Positions 1 through 8,813 of a stretch of DNA of 32,791 nt are shown piece after piece. Both the position numbers and the translations under genes were made by a program. Within the stretch, counting starts at the first letter, position 1; every line of letters starts with the position of its first letter. A model generated the notes under the pieces. That model had not been told where the DNA came from. It searched no databases and saw only the letters and a program-made list of their open reading frames with translations. Source of the DNA: Xanthomonas cannabis pv. cannabis (GTDB taxonomy: Bacteria; Pseudomonadota; Gammaproteobacteria; Xanthomonadales; Xanthomonadaceae); assembly GCF_000802365.1 (NCBI RefSeq), contig NZ_JSZE01000038.1, positions 1 through 32,791 on the forward strand, read 5' to 3'.

Positions 1-1683
1 TCCGATGACGCAAGCACGCGCATCGGCCTGCCGGAGACCAAGCTCGGCATCTTTCCCGGCTGGGGCGGCAGCGCCCGCTTACCACGCCTGACCGGCGCGC
101 CGGCAGCGATGGACCTGATGCTGACCGGGCGCACCGTCTCGGCCAAGGCCGCGCGTGCGATGGGCCTGGTGGACAAGGTCGCGGCGCCTGCCGTGCTGGT
201 CGATGTGGCCGCTGCGCTGGCACTCGCCGGCACCACGCGGCCACTCAAACAGCGCGCCACTGCGTGGGCCACCAACACCTTGCTCGCCCGCAAGTTGCTG
301 GCGCCGCAGATGCGCAAGCAGGTCGCACGCAAGGCGCGCAAGGAGCATTACCCGGCGCCCTATGCCTTGATCAATGTCTGGGAACGTGCCGGTGGCAGCG
401 GTATCCAGGCGCGCCTTGCGGCCGAACGCAAGGCAGTGGTCAAGCTCGCCAGCACCCCGGCCGCGCGCAACCTGATCCGCATCTTCTTCCTCACCGAACG
501 CCTGAAGGCACTCGGTGGCAAAGAGGCGGGCGCCGCCGCGCTGCCGCCGATTCGCCATGTGCATGTGATCGGCGCCGGCGTGATGGGCGGCGATATCGCC
601 GCGTGGGCGGCTTACAAGGGCTTCGAGGTCACGCTGCAGGACCGCGAGCAGCGCTTCATCGATACGGCCCTGGGCCGTGGCGGCGAACTGTTCGCCAAGC
701 GCGTCAAGGACGAAGGCAAGCGGCCGGCGGTGGCGGCGCGCCTGCGTGGCGACCTGTCCGGCACAGGCGTGGCGCAAGCCGATCTGGTGATCGAGGCGAT
801 CATCGAGAACCCGCAGGCCAAGCGCGAGCTGTATCAGTCGATCGAACCGCAGCTCAAGCCCGATGCATTGCTGACGACCAATACTTCTTCGATTCCGCTC
901 ACCGAGTTGCGTGGTCATATCCAGCGCCCGGCGCAGTTCGCCGGCCTGCACTACTTCAATCCGGTGGCCATGATGCCGTTGGTGGAAATCGTGCAGCACG
1001 ACGGTCTGGACCCGGCCAACGTGGCGCGCCTGGCGGCGTTCTGCAAGGCGCTGGACAAGTTTCCGGTACCGGTGGCCGGCACGCCGGGGTTCCTGGTCAA
1101 CCGGGTGCTGTTCCCCTACCTGCTCGAAGCGGCCACCGCCTATGCCGAAGGCATTCCCGGCCCGGTGCTGGACAGGACCGCGGTCAAGTTCGGCATGCCG
1201 ATGGGGCCGATCGAACTGATCGACACCGTGGGTCTGGATGTGGCCGCCGGCGTCGGTGCGGAGCTGGCGCCGTTCCTGCACCTGCCGATCCCGGCCGCAC
1301 TGGCGACCGTAGAGCCAGGCAAGCGCGGCAAGAAGGACGGCCAGGGCCTGTACAAGTGGGAAAACGGGCGCGCGGTCAAACCCGAGGTGGCCAGCGGCTA
1401 TGTGGTGCCGGCTGACCTGGAAGACCGGCTGATCCTGCCGCTGCTCAACGAAGCGGTGGCGTGCCTGCACGACGGCGTGGTGGCCGACGCGGACCTGCTC
1501 GATGCCGGCGTCATCTTCGGCACCGGCTTCGCCCCCTTCCGTGGCGGCCCGATCCAGCACATCCGCAGTGTCGGCGCCGACGCCCTGCTGGAACGCCTGC
1601 AAGCGCTGCATGCACGCTACGGCGAACGCTTCGCACCGCGCCCGGGCTGGGACTTGCCGGTGTTGCGGGAGGCGGTGGTGTGA
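1..1683 (+). CDS. Bifunctional enoyl-CoA hydratase/3-hydroxyacyl-CoA dehydrogenase (FadB/FadJ type), 5' end missing
   Basis: Fatty-acid beta-oxidation multifunctional alpha subunit: hydrates 2-enoyl-CoA and then oxidises the 3-hydroxyacyl-CoA with NAD+. The reading frame is open from base 1, so the start lies outside the window; 560 residues are visible of a family usually near 690-730. The fragment opens in the crotonase domain with LPETKLGIFPGWGG, whose Glu (residue 12 here) matches the second catalytic Glu of FadB. The NAD-binding fold begins near residue 189 with VIGAGVMGG, and GLHYFNPVAMMPLVEIV carries the dehydrogenase His. The 3HCDH C-terminal domain follows, repeated in the last ~110 residues (FGTGFAPFRGGP). 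It ends at TGA 1681-1683 just before a strong terminator. No thiolase partner is visible here; it could lie upstream. FadB versus FadJ cannot be settled from the fragment. Confidence 0.93.
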   Translation, partial: SDDASTRIGLPETKLGIFPGWGGSARLPRLTGAPAAMDLMLTGRTVSAKAARAMGLVDKVAAPAVLVDVAAALALAGTTRPLKQRATAWATNTLLARKLLAPQMRKQVARKARKEHYPAPYALINVWERAGGSGIQARLAAERKAVVKLASTPAARNLIRIFFLTERLKALGGKEAGAAALPPIRHVHVIGAGVMGGDIAAWAAYKGFEVTLQDREQRFIDTALGRGGELFAKRVKDEGKRPAVAARLRGDLSGTGVAQADLVIEAIIENPQAKRELYQSIEPQLKPDALLTTNTSSIPLTELRGHIQRPAQFAGLHYFNPVAMMPLVEIVQHDGLDPANVARLAAFCKALDKFPVPVAGTPGFLVNRVLFPYLLEAATAYAEGIPGPVLDRTAVKFGMPMGPIELIDTVGLDVAAGVGAELAPFLHLPIPAALATVEPGKRGKKDGQGLYKWENGRAVKPEVASGYVVPADLEDRLILPLLNEAVACLHDGVVADADLLDAGVIFGTGFAPFRGGPIQHIRSVGADALLERLQALHARYGERFAPRPGWDLPVLREAVV

Positions 1684-1714
1684 GGCGGGGCTGATCTGAT
1701 CGACAGGGTCTGAT

Positions 1715-1749
1715 ACACAAAAAAGCCGCCCATGGCGGCTTTTTTGTGT
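1715..1749. terminator. Bidirectional intrinsic terminator
   Basis: A perfect 16-bp inverted repeat (arms 1715-1730 and 1734-1749) with a 3-base CAT loop. A GC core GCCGCC/GGCGGC is flanked by six A on the left and six T on the right, so a U-run follows the hairpin in either direction. It sits between the convergent dehydrogenase (+) and metal transporter (-) genes and can stop both transcripts. Confidence 0.9.
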
Positions 1750-1880
1750 TTGCGCTCCTCATCGGCAGAGACGCCGCTGCGACACCTGCATACAGCAATG
1801 CGAGTTCGATACAGATGTCCGGAAACGCTTCAAGCGTTACGGAAGGGCCCACGCACCGCCCCTTCGAGTATTGCAATGCC

Positions 1881-2861
1881 TCAGTGGTGGTGATGACCAC
1901 CATGCCCATGCGAGTGCCCATGCTGGCGTCCGTCATGTCCGACATGCCCGTGCTGCGGGGCGCTGGCCGGGGAGCCGCAGGGGTCGGTGCCGCAGTCGCC
2001 GCTTTCCACCTGCAAGGTGACGTGGGCGATGTCGAAGCGGTCGTGCAGCAGCGTGCCGAGTGCGTCGCGCAGGCGGTCGCGGTCGGTCGATTCGCCCACC
2101 ACTACGTGCGCGGTGAGTGCCGGGGTGCTGGAGGCCAGCGCCCAGACGTGCAGGTCGTGCACGTCGTCGACGCCGGGGTAGCTGGTCAGGGCATCGCGGA
2201 CCTGGGCCAGGTCGATGCCCTTGGGCACGCCTTCGAGCAGGACGTTGATCGCTTCGCGCAGCAGCACCCAGGTGCGTGGTAGCACCCACAGGCCGATCAG
2301 TACGGCCAGCACCGGGTCGATCCAGTGCCAGCCAGTCCAGCGGATGAGCAGCGCGCCGATGATCACCGCCACCGAGCCGAGCATGTCGCTCCAGACTTCC
2401 AGATAGGCGCCCTTGACGTTGAGGCTTTCGCCGCTGCCGGCGTGCAGCAACTTCATCGCGATCAGGTTGATCACCAGGCCCAGCCCGGCGATCAGCAGCA
2501 TGCCGCTGGAGGAAATGTCCTGTGGCGCGCGGAAGCGTTGCGCCGCCTCCCACAGGATGTAGCCGCCCACGCCAAACAGCAGCGCGCCATTGACCAGGGC
2601 ACCCAAGGCCTCGAGTCGCACATAGCCGTAGGTGCGGCGCGCATCCGCCGGGCGGCGGCTCAGGCGCACCGCAAGCAACGCGATCATCAAACCGAGCGTG
2701 TCGGTGGCCATGTGCGCGGCATCCGACAGCAAGGCCAGGCTGTTGGACACGAACGCGCCAATGACTTCGGCCACCAGGAACGTGGCTGTCAGGCCGAGCG
2801 CCCACCACAACGGCGCTTCGTGACGGATCTCGGTGGGGGCGTGGTTGTGGTCGTGTCCCAT
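1881..2861 (-). CDS. Cation diffusion facilitator (CzcD/ZitB-like) metal exporter
   Basis: Inner-membrane proton-coupled exporter of divalent cations, probably Zn and possibly Co or Cd. 326 residues from the ATG at 2861 (MGHDHNHAP); a GTG at 2891 in the same frame would add ten residues. Six hydrophobic segments are visible. Metal-site motifs are SDAAHMATD in TM2 (H-x3-D) and EVWSDMLGS in TM5, the E-x3-D form seen in CzcD-type members. His-rich tails at the N-terminus (GHDHNH) and C-terminus (GHSHGHGGHHHH) fit metal capture, and the C-terminal cytoplasmic domain includes DVHDLHVWAL. It lies 136 nt downstream of mmsB on the same strand, but an operator-like repeat in that gap suggests its own promoter. 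The substrate metal is inferred, and no good ribosome site decides between the two starts. Confidence 0.9.
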   Translation of the reverse strand: MGHDHNHAPTEIRHEAPLWWALGLTATFLVAEVIGAFVSNSLALLSDAAHMATDTLGLMIALLAVRLSRRPADARRTYGYVRLEALGALVNGALLFGVGGYILWEAAQRFRAPQDISSSGMLLIAGLGLVINLIAMKLLHAGSGESLNVKGAYLEVWSDMLGSVAVIIGALLIRWTGWHWIDPVLAVLIGLWVLPRTWVLLREAINVLLEGVPKGIDLAQVRDALTSYPGVDDVHDLHVWALASSTPALTAHVVVGESTDRDRLRDALGTLLHDRFDIAHVTLQVESGDCGTDPCGSPASAPQHGHVGHDGRQHGHSHGHGGHHHH

Positions 2862-2915
2862 GGGTGCGCTAGCCGTATGCAATGCGCGCACCTTAGGCGC
2901 GCGCGCCGGCGGAGA

Positions 2916-2951
2916 CTATTACACCTGCAGGTGATGCGATGACATCACCTG
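2916..2951 (-). promoter_or_regulatory. Candidate operator/promoter of the metal exporter
   Basis: A 9-bp inverted repeat, CAGGTGATG (2928-2936) and CATCACCTG (2943-2951), spaced by six bases. It overlaps a second palindrome CACCTGCAGGTG (2922-2933). On the minus strand a TAATAG (2916-2921) directly downstream could be a -10 box. The three CACCTG/CAGGTG copies upstream of a metal-efflux gene suggest a dimeric regulator site. The regulator is unknown, and no U-run follows the repeat on the minus strand, which argues against a terminator. Confidence 0.4.
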
Positions 2952-2997
2952 CCGATATGCAGCCGCCACGCATCACGCGTTGCGAGGTTGCACCGGT

Positions 2998-3885
2998 CTA
3001 CACCTTGGCCACCAGTTTGACCACGCTGGAGAAATCCAGCGCGCCGTTGCCGGCCTGGCTGTTCATGGCATACAGGTTGCGCGCCAGCTCACCCAGCGGA
3101 ATCGACACGCCGGCCCGCACTGCAGATTCGGCCACCAGGCCCAGGTCCTTAAGCATGAGGTCGTTGCCGAAGCCGCCGGTATAGCCGCGCGAGGCCGGTG
3201 CGTTGGGCAGCACGCCCGGCCACGGATTGCAGACTTCGGTGGCCCAGCTGCGGCCGGTACTGACCGCCATCATCTGCGACAGCACTGCCGGGTCCAGGCC
3301 CTGTGCGACGCCGAGCGCCAGTGCCTCGCCGGTCGCCGCCATGATCACGCCCAAGGCCATGTTGTTGCAGAGCTTGGCCACCTGGCCGGCGCCGTTGCCG
3401 CCCACGTGGAAGATGTTCTTGCCCATGGCCTGCAACACCGGACGCGCGCGTTCCAGGACGTCGGCATCGCCACCAACGATGAAGGTCAACGTTCCGGTGC
3501 TGGCGCCGGCGGTGCCACCGGAGACCGGCGCATCCAGCATCGCCAGCCCGCGCACGCTCGCAGCGTCGGCCAGTTTGCCTGCGGACACCGGTGCGATGGT
3601 GCTGCAGTCGATGACCAACGCTCCGGCCGGAATCTGCGCAAGGAGGCCGCCCTCGCCCAGATACAGCCCTTCGACATGCCGGCTGGCGGGCAGCATGGAG
3701 ATGACGATCTCAGCGTCTGCCAGGGTGTCGAGCGCCGAGGCGGCGACATGGGCCCCGGCGGCGGATGCGGCGTCCAGTGCGCCTTGCACCAGATCGAATA
3801 CCCGCAACTGGTGCCCGGCCTTGATCAGGTTGGCGGCCATCGGGCCGCCCATATTGCCCAGGCCGATAAAGGCGATCTTGCTCAT
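2998..3885 (-). CDS. mmsB: 3-hydroxyisobutyrate dehydrogenase
   Basis: Oxidises 3-hydroxyisobutyrate to methylmalonate semialdehyde with NAD+ in valine degradation. 295 residues, the usual family length. The Rossmann motif FIGLGNMGGPMA lies at residues 6-17, the substrate-binding DAPVSGGTAGA at 118-128, and catalytic Lys171 in GAGQVAKLCNN. The ATG at 3885 was chosen because GGAG lies eight bases upstream and the protein then begins MSKIAFIGLG, directly at the first beta strand; a start eight codons earlier is possible but unneeded. It is the last gene of the operon, separated from the hydrolase gene by 138 nt that contain a hairpin. Its product is the substrate of MmsA, encoded by the first gene. 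Confidence 0.95.
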   Translation of the reverse strand: MSKIAFIGLGNMGGPMAANLIKAGHQLRVFDLVQGALDAASAAGAHVAASALDTLADAEIVISMLPASRHVEGLYLGEGGLLAQIPAGALVIDCSTIAPVSAGKLADAASVRGLAMLDAPVSGGTAGASTGTLTFIVGGDADVLERARPVLQAMGKNIFHVGGNGAGQVAKLCNNMALGVIMAATGEALALGVAQGLDPAVLSQMMAVSTGRSWATEVCNPWPGVLPNAPASRGYTGGFGNDLMLKDLGLVAESAVRAGVSIPLGELARNLYAMNSQAGNGALDFSSVVKLVAKV

Positions 3886-3966
3886 TGTGCGATCTCCAGG
3901 AGGGAGCAACTATCAAACGGGGTGGTTGCGCGCAGGCAGGACGATGGCGCGCGGCGCTGGAGCAAC

Positions 3967-4009
3967 GCAGGCGATGACTGCGGCACGCGGAGCGGCAATC
4001 ATCGCCTGC
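3967..4009 (-). other. Intra-operon hairpin before mmsB
   Basis: An 11-bp perfect inverted repeat, GCAGGCGATGA (3967-3977) and TCATCGCCTGC (3999-4009), with a 21-base loop. It lies in the only long gap (3886-4023) of the valine operon, about 80 bases upstream of the mmsB start. There is no U-run, so it resembles an RNA-processing or stabilising stem rather than a terminator. Confidence 0.45.
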
Positions 4010-4023
4010 GGCATACGCTGCGG

Positions 4024-5202
4024 CTAAGCCTGGCGTGCACGCAGATCTGCCAGCGGATGCTGCGCCGCCGACCAGGGTGCGGTGAAAAAACCGGCAGCCC
4101 ACTGCGCGTCTGCCTCGCCCAAGGTGCCCGGCTGCCAGTGCGGCTGGCGGTCCTTGTCGATCAGCAGCGCGCGGATGCCTTCGGCAAAATCGCCGTGCGC
4201 GGCGGCATGCAGCGCGACCACGTACTCGATGCGAAACGTGTCGGCCAGTGTCGCGGTGTCGGGATGACGATGCAGTTCCCACGCCAGCCGCGCCGAACCT
4301 GGCGCACCTGCCGCCAGGGTGCTGCGCGCGGCCTGCAACCAGGCATCTTCGCTTTGCAGGGCCACGATGGCAGCAACGACCTGCTCCAGCGATTCGCCGG
4401 CCACCAGCTGTGCAATCAGCTGCGCATGAAGCTGCAGCGGACCGGGCTCCATCGGTTGCGCAATGCCCTGCAGAAACGCACTGAGTTGCAGGCGATCCTC
4501 GTCGGCATGGCCTGTCCATGCATGTGCGCTCAAGGCATCCAGCACCGCCGCATACTGCGCGTGCTCCAGGCGTACATCGGCCAGCCCGGCGTAGATGGCG
4601 TCGCTCGCGTCGAGCGGCGCGCCGGTGAGCGCCAGAAACAGCCCGGCGCCCTGCGGCACGCGGCGCAGCAGCCAGCTGCCACCGACATCGGGAAATAGAC
4701 CCACACTGATCTCGGGCATGGCCAAGCGCGAACGCTCGGTGACCACGCGATGACTGGCGCCGGACATCAGCCCGATGCCGCCGCCCATCACGATGCCGTG
4801 GCCCCAGCACAGCAACGGCTTGGGATAGGTGTGGATGCGATAGTCCAGCCGATATTCTTCTTCGAAGAATGCCGCGGCGTGCGCATTGTCCTGCGGCCTT
4901 GCCTGCCGCAGCGCAGCGTCGGGTACCGCGTCGCGATGCGCGCGCATGCTCTGGTACAAGCCATGCAGATCGCCGCCGGCACACAGCGCCTTTTCGCCCG
5001 CGCCGCGCAACACGACGCAGGCAATCCGGGCGTCATCGGCCCACGCACGCAATTGGGTGTCGAGCAAACGCACCATCTGCAACGACAGGCCATTGAGCGT
5101 CCTGGGTGCGTTCAAGGTCGCAATGCCGATGCGATGCCCATCGGTGCACTCGCGTTGCTCGAACAGTACCGGTGCCTGATCAGCTGTGCTGGTCTCCACC
5201 AT
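4024..5202 (-). CDS. 3-hydroxyisobutyryl-CoA hydrolase (HIBCH-type crotonase)
   Basis: Releases 3-hydroxyisobutyrate from its CoA ester in valine degradation. 392 residues, longer than a plain hydratase and typical of the HIBCH group. The crotonase oxyanion-hole segment is CAGGDLHGLY, then GHGIVMGGGIGLM, where the first hydratase Glu is replaced by Gly. AMPEISVGLFPDVGG follows and supplies the Glu and Asp expected of the hydrolase. The C-terminal half is helical, with FFTAPWS near the end. Start ATG 5202 follows GGAG at a nine-base spacing and overlaps the upstream TGA by one base (TGATG), indicating translational coupling. An ATG at 5217 would overlap the hydratase gene by 16 bases. Its product feeds MmsB. 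Enoyl-CoA hydratase activity is less likely because of the Glu loss. Confidence 0.9.
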   Translation of the reverse strand: MVETSTADQAPVLFEQRECTDGHRIGIATLNAPRTLNGLSLQMVRLLDTQLRAWADDARIACVVLRGAGEKALCAGGDLHGLYQSMRAHRDAVPDAALRQARPQDNAHAAAFFEEEYRLDYRIHTYPKPLLCWGHGIVMGGGIGLMSGASHRVVTERSRLAMPEISVGLFPDVGGSWLLRRVPQGAGLFLALTGAPLDASDAIYAGLADVRLEHAQYAAVLDALSAHAWTGHADEDRLQLSAFLQGIAQPMEPGPLQLHAQLIAQLVAGESLEQVVAAIVALQSEDAWLQAARSTLAAGAPGSARLAWELHRHPDTATLADTFRIEYVVALHAAAHGDFAEGIRALLIDKDRQPHWQPGTLGEADAQWAAGFFTAPWSAAQHPLADLRARQA

Positions 5203-5999
5203 CACCGCGCGCTCCATTGCGGTGCGCGTTTTTCCAGGAACGCTGCAACACCTTCGGCCTGATCGGCGTGCTCGAACAGGTCGACGAAGGCTTCGCGCTC
5301 TGCAATCAGTGCGGCAGCATGCGTACCGTGGCGGGTGGCCTGCACCAGCCGCTTGCAGGCCGCCACACTGGCCGGGCTTTGCTTGCCGGCGCGCTGCGCC
5401 CAGGCAATCGCTAGCGCGCGCGATTCGCCCTTGCCCACCACTTCCTCCACCAATCCAATCCGGTGGGCGGTGGTGGCATCGATGCGTTCGCCGAGCAGGA
5501 TCATGCGCTTGGCCCAGCCCTCGCCCACCAGACGCGGCAGGTTCTGGGTGCCGCCTGCGCATGGCAGCAGGCCGACGCTGGCTTCGGGCAAGGCGAGCTG
5601 TGCGTGTTGCTCGGCGATGCGCAGATCGCAGGCCAAGGCGCACTCCAGTCCGCCGCCCATGGCATAGCCGTTGATGGCCGCGATCGACACGCCGCCAAAC
5701 GCGCTCAAGGCTTCGAACGCCTCGCCGAAGCGGCGCGCAGCCTCCCGCGCATTGGCCTTGTCGCCATCGGCAAATTGCTTGAGGTCGGCACCGGCGCTGA
5801 AGAACTTGTCGCCTTCGCCAGTGATGATCAGCGCATACACGCTGCGGTCGGCATCCAGTGCGCGCACCAGGTCGCGCAAGGCTGCCAGGCTGTGCACGGT
5901 CCAGGTATTGGCCGGTGGATTGCTGAGCGTGACGATGGCCACATGGCCGTCGCGCTGCACCTGCAAGCCGGTATGGGCGTGTGCTTCCCAGTCGCTCAT
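5202..5999 (-). CDS. Enoyl-CoA hydratase (crotonase family)
   Basis: Adds water to methacrylyl-CoA to give 3-hydroxyisobutyryl-CoA, the step between the acyl-CoA dehydrogenase and the hydrolase encoded on either side. 265 residues, normal for the family. FSAGADLKQF gives the first oxyanion-hole strand. Both catalytic glutamates are present, one in GYAMGGGLECALACD and one in LPEASVGLLPCAGGTQ. The ATG at 5999 has AGGAGG seven bases upstream and shares an ATGA overlap with the dehydrogenase stop; the TGA at 5202-5204 overlaps the next start. The substrate is inferred from context; the family is broad. Confidence 0.93.
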   Translation of the reverse strand: MSDWEAHAHTGLQVQRDGHVAIVTLSNPPANTWTVHSLAALRDLVRALDADRSVYALIITGEGDKFFSAGADLKQFADGDKANAREAARRFGEAFEALSAFGGVSIAAINGYAMGGGLECALACDLRIAEQHAQLALPEASVGLLPCAGGTQNLPRLVGEGWAKRMILLGERIDATTAHRIGLVEEVVGKGESRALAIAWAQRAGKQSPASVAACKRLVQATRHGTHAAALIAEREAFVDLFEHADQAEGVAAFLEKRAPQWSAR

Positions 6000-7177
6000 C
6001 GCAGTTCCTCCTCGCCATTGAGCAGATGGCGCGCCACGATCATGCGCATCACCTCGTTGGTGCCTTCCAGGATGCGATGCACGCGGCTGTCGCGCAGCAG
6101 GCGTTCGATTGGATACTCGCGGATATAGCCATAGCCACCATGGATCTGCAGGGCTTCGTCGCAGATGGCAAAGCCGGCATCGGTGGCGAAGCGCTTGGCC
6201 ATCGCGCACCACACCGTGGCATCGTGACTGCCGGCATCGAGCTTGCGCGCAGCGGTGTGCACCATCTGTCGCGCGGCCACCAGTTGCGTGGCCATGTCGG
6301 CCAGCTTGAACTGCAGGGCCTGGAAATCGGCCAGTTTCTTGCCGAACTGGCGGCGCTCGCCCATGTAGCGACGCGCGGCGTCCAACGCGCCCTGCGCGGC
6401 CCCCAGCGAGCAGGCGGCAATATTGATGCGGCCACCGTCCAGGGCCTTCATCGCCATCTTGAAGCCCTCGCCTTCCTTGCCCAGCAGATGGCTGGCGGGA
6501 ATGCGCACGTCGGTGAAGGTGATGCCGCGCGTGGGCTGGCTGTTCCAGCCCATCTTTTCTTCCTTGCGGCCGTAGCTGATGCCGGGCGCGTCGGCCGGCA
6601 CCACGAACGCGCTGATGCCACGCGCACCGTCGTCGCCGGTGCGCGCCATCACCACCAGGACATCGGTGGCGCCCGCGCCGGAAATGAAGGCCTTGCTGCC
6701 GTTGAGCACGTAGCTGTCGCCGTCGCGCTGCGAACGCGTCTTGAGCGACGCTGCATCCGAACCGCTGCCCGGTTCGGTCAGGCAGTACGAGCCCAGCCTG
6801 GCGCCGCTGGTCATCGCCTCGCCCCACTGCGCGCGCACCACGTCGGTGCCGTAGCTGGCGATCAGCCAGGTGGCCATGTTGTGGATGCTGATGAAGGCCG
6901 ACGTGGACGGATCGACCGTGGCCAGTTCCTCGAATACCACTGCCGCATCGAGCCGGCGCATGCCCAGGCCGCCCACGCCTTCGTCGGTATAGAGGCCGCA
7001 AAAGCCGAGTTCGGCGGCCTTGGTGATCGCCTCGCGCGGGAAGTGGCCTTCGGCATCCCATTGCGCGGCATGCGGGGCGAGTTCCTTGTCGGCGAAGTCG
7101 CGCGCGGCGGCGCGGAAGGCCTCCTGCTCGTCGTTCAGATCGGCTGCGTTGGGGTGTAGCTGGATGGCTGCATTCAT
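5996..7177 (-). CDS. Acyl-CoA dehydrogenase, probably isobutyryl-CoA dehydrogenase
   Basis: FAD-dependent alpha,beta-dehydrogenation of a short branched acyl-CoA, most likely isobutyryl-CoA to methacrylyl-CoA, passing electrons to ETF. 393 residues, a standard length. The N-terminal helical domain occupies ~1-125. The beta domain carries the signatures YCLTEPGSGSDAA and the FAD-contacting FISGAGATD, and the C-terminal domain has LQIHGGYGYIREYPIERLLRD. The catalytic base is Glu371 in ILEGTNEVMR, the short-chain position. Its stop overlaps the hydratase start as ATGA and it begins ten bases after the mmsA stop, so it is the second gene of the operon. Substrate assignment rests on gene context; a 2-methylbutyryl or isovaleryl role cannot be excluded. 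Confidence 0.92.
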   Translation of the reverse strand: MNAAIQLHPNAADLNDEQEAFRAAARDFADKELAPHAAQWDAEGHFPREAITKAAELGFCGLYTDEGVGGLGMRRLDAAVVFEELATVDPSTSAFISIHNMATWLIASYGTDVVRAQWGEAMTSGARLGSYCLTEPGSGSDAASLKTRSQRDGDSYVLNGSKAFISGAGATDVLVVMARTGDDGARGISAFVVPADAPGISYGRKEEKMGWNSQPTRGITFTDVRIPASHLLGKEGEGFKMAMKALDGGRINIAACSLGAAQGALDAARRYMGERRQFGKKLADFQALQFKLADMATQLVAARQMVHTAARKLDAGSHDATVWCAMAKRFATDAGFAICDEALQIHGGYGYIREYPIERLLRDSRVHRILEGTNEVMRMIVARHLLNGEEELR

Positions 7178-7187
7178 GGCGATCGGG

Positions 7188-8693
7188 TCACTTGAGAGAG
7201 ATGGTGGTGTTGACGCCGTGGCCCAGCGTTTCGTCGTCGAACCAGCGCGCGGTCACAGTCTTGGTCTGGGTGTAGAACATCACCACTTGTTTGCCGTACG
7301 GGCCCAGATCGCCGAGCTTGGAAGCGCGCGAACCGGTGAACGAAAACAGCGGCACCGGCACCGGAATCGGCACGTTGATGCCCACCTGGCCTACGTCGAT
7401 GTCTTCCTGGAAACGCCGCGCGGCCGCACCGGATTGGGTGAACAACGCCGTGCCGTTGCCGTTGGGATTGGCGTTGACCAAGGCGATGGCTTCGTCCAGC
7501 GTGGCGGCTTCCAGAATCACCAGCACCGGCCCGAAGATTTCTTCGTCGTAGATGCGCATGCCGGGTTTGACGCCGGAGAAGATGGTCGGGCCAACAAAGT
7601 TGCCCTGCTCGAACCCCGGCACGCTCGGGGCGCGACCATCCAGTTCCAGCGTGGCGCCCTGCTCCACGCCGGAGGCGATCAAGCCTTCCACCCGCTCGCG
7701 CGCGGCGCAGGAAATCAGCGGGCCAACCTCGGTGCCCGGGGCGTTGCCGGCGCCAATCTTCAAGCCCTTGGCCTTGGCCACCAGCTGCGGAATCCACGCG
7801 CGCGCTTCACCCACCAGCACCAGCGTGGACGCCGCCATGCAGCGCTGGCCGGCAGCACCGAATGCGGCGCCGACCATCGCATTGAGGGTCTGCTCCTGGT
7901 TGGCGTCCGGCAACACCACGGCGTGATTCTTGGCGCCCATCATGCACTGCACCCGCTTGCCGGCCAGCGAGGCGCGTCGATAGACGTGCGTCCCCACCTT
8001 GGTGGAGCCGACAAACGACAGCGCCTTGATGTCCGGGTGATCGCATAGCGCGTTGACCACGTCCTCGCCGCCATGCACGACGTTGAGCACGCCTTTGGGA
8101 ATGCCGGCTTCCAGCGCAAGTTCCACCAGCCGCATGGTCACCATCGGGTCCTGCTCGGAGGGCTTGAGCACGAAGGTGTTGCCGGTCGCGATGGCCATCG
8201 GGAACATCCACAGCGGAATCATCGCCGGGAAGTTGAACGGGGTGATGCCCGCGCACACGCCCAACGGCTGCAGCAGGCTGTAGGTATCCACGCCATTGGC
8301 CACGTTGTTGGCCAACTCGCCCAGCTGCAGGTTGCCGATCGCCGCGGCGTGCTCCACCACTTCCAGCCCGCGGAACACATCGCCTTCAGCATCGGCCAGG
8401 GTCTTGCCCTGCTCGGCGCTCAGCAGCGCGGCCAGCTCAGGCATGTGCTCGCGGATCAGCTGCTGGTACTTCAGAAAGATGCGCGCGCGTGTGCCGATCG
8501 GCGTCTTGCGCCAGCTGACGAAGGCCCGGCTGGCCGCGGCCACTGCCGCGTCCACTTCGGCGGCGGTGGCAAACGGCACCTGCGCCAGCACCGACTGGTC
8601 GGCCGGATTGACCACGTCCTGCCAACGGTCGCTGGCAGAGACCACCAACTCGCCGTCGATCAACAGGGACACGCGGGGGACGGATTCGCTCAT
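7188..8693 (-). CDS. mmsA: CoA-acylating methylmalonate-semialdehyde dehydrogenase
   Basis: Converts methylmalonate semialdehyde to propionyl-CoA with NAD+ and CoA, the final step of distal valine catabolism. 501 residues, the usual length. Catalytic Cys285 lies in [10 protein letters not shown]. The NAD-binding strand reads [10 protein letters not shown] and the glycine motif FVGSTKVG. The position of the general-base Glu of hydrolytic aldehyde dehydrogenases is Asn in [10 protein letters not shown], the hallmark of the CoA-dependent MmsA group. Start ATG 8693; only a weak GAGCGAG lies upstream. It is the first gene of the minus-strand operon, facing the divergent regulator across 134 bp. 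A tandem TTCGCA pair 46-60 bases upstream of its start is a probable control site. Confidence 0.95.
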   Translation of the reverse strand: MSESVPRVSLLIDGELVVSASDRWQDVVNPADQSVLAQVPFATAAEVDAAVAAASRAFVSWRKTPIGTRARIFLKYQQLIREHMPELAALLSAEQGKTLADAEGDVFRGLEVVEHAAAIGNLQLGELANNVANGVDTYSLLQPLGVCAGITPFNFPAMIPLWMFPMAIATGNTFVLKPSEQDPMVTMRLVELALEAGIPKGVLNVVHGGEDVVNALCDHPDIKALSFVGSTKVGTHVYRRASLAGKRVQCMMGAKNHAVVLPDANQEQTLNAMVGAAFGAAGQRCMAASTLVLVGEARAWIPQLVAKAKGLKIGAGNAPGTEVGPLISCAARERVEGLIASGVEQGATLELDGRAPSVPGFEQGNFVGPTIFSGVKPGMRIYDEEIFGPVLVILEAATLDEAIALVNANPNGNGTALFTQSGAAARRFQEDIDVGQVGINVPIPVPVPLFSFTGSRASKLGDLGPYGKQVVMFYTQTKTVTARWFDDETLGHGVNTTISLK

Positions 8694-8738
8694 TGCAGGG
8701 CTCGCTCATAGAAGACATCGGGCCGGACGGCCCAGTTC

Positions 8739-8753
8739 TTCGCATTGTTCGCA
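8739..8753 (-). promoter_or_regulatory. Tandem TGCGAA operator in front of mmsA
   Basis: TTCGCA at 8739-8744 and again at 8748-8753, i.e. two minus-strand TGCGAA boxes with a nine-base period, 46-60 bases upstream of mmsA. A matching pair in the opposite orientation overlaps the regulator start. This is the layout expected of a short-chain-acyl-CoA regulator: PccR of Rhodobacter is reported to use a tandem TTTGCAAA-type site. The binding protein is inferred. Confidence 0.55.
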
Positions 8754-8813
8754 GCGCGCACTCGCATTCCCAGCAAGCATCTGCTTAATCGCGCTAAGCT
8801 GGCGGCACAATTT

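Noticed and set aside
79-1611. 510-codon minus-strand open frame opposite the beta-oxidation gene
   Set aside because: Antisense shadow in GC-rich DNA; peptide rich in His, Arg and Gln without domain motifs, while the plus strand has clear catalytic motifs.
5203-6018. N-terminal extension of the hydrolase frame up to 6018
   Set aside because: It overlaps the enoyl-CoA hydratase gene in another frame; crotonase homology begins only after the ATG at 5202, which has a ribosome site.
6000-7061. N-terminal extension of the hydratase frame
   Set aside because: Shadow of the acyl-CoA dehydrogenase gene; the true start at 5999 has AGGAGG.
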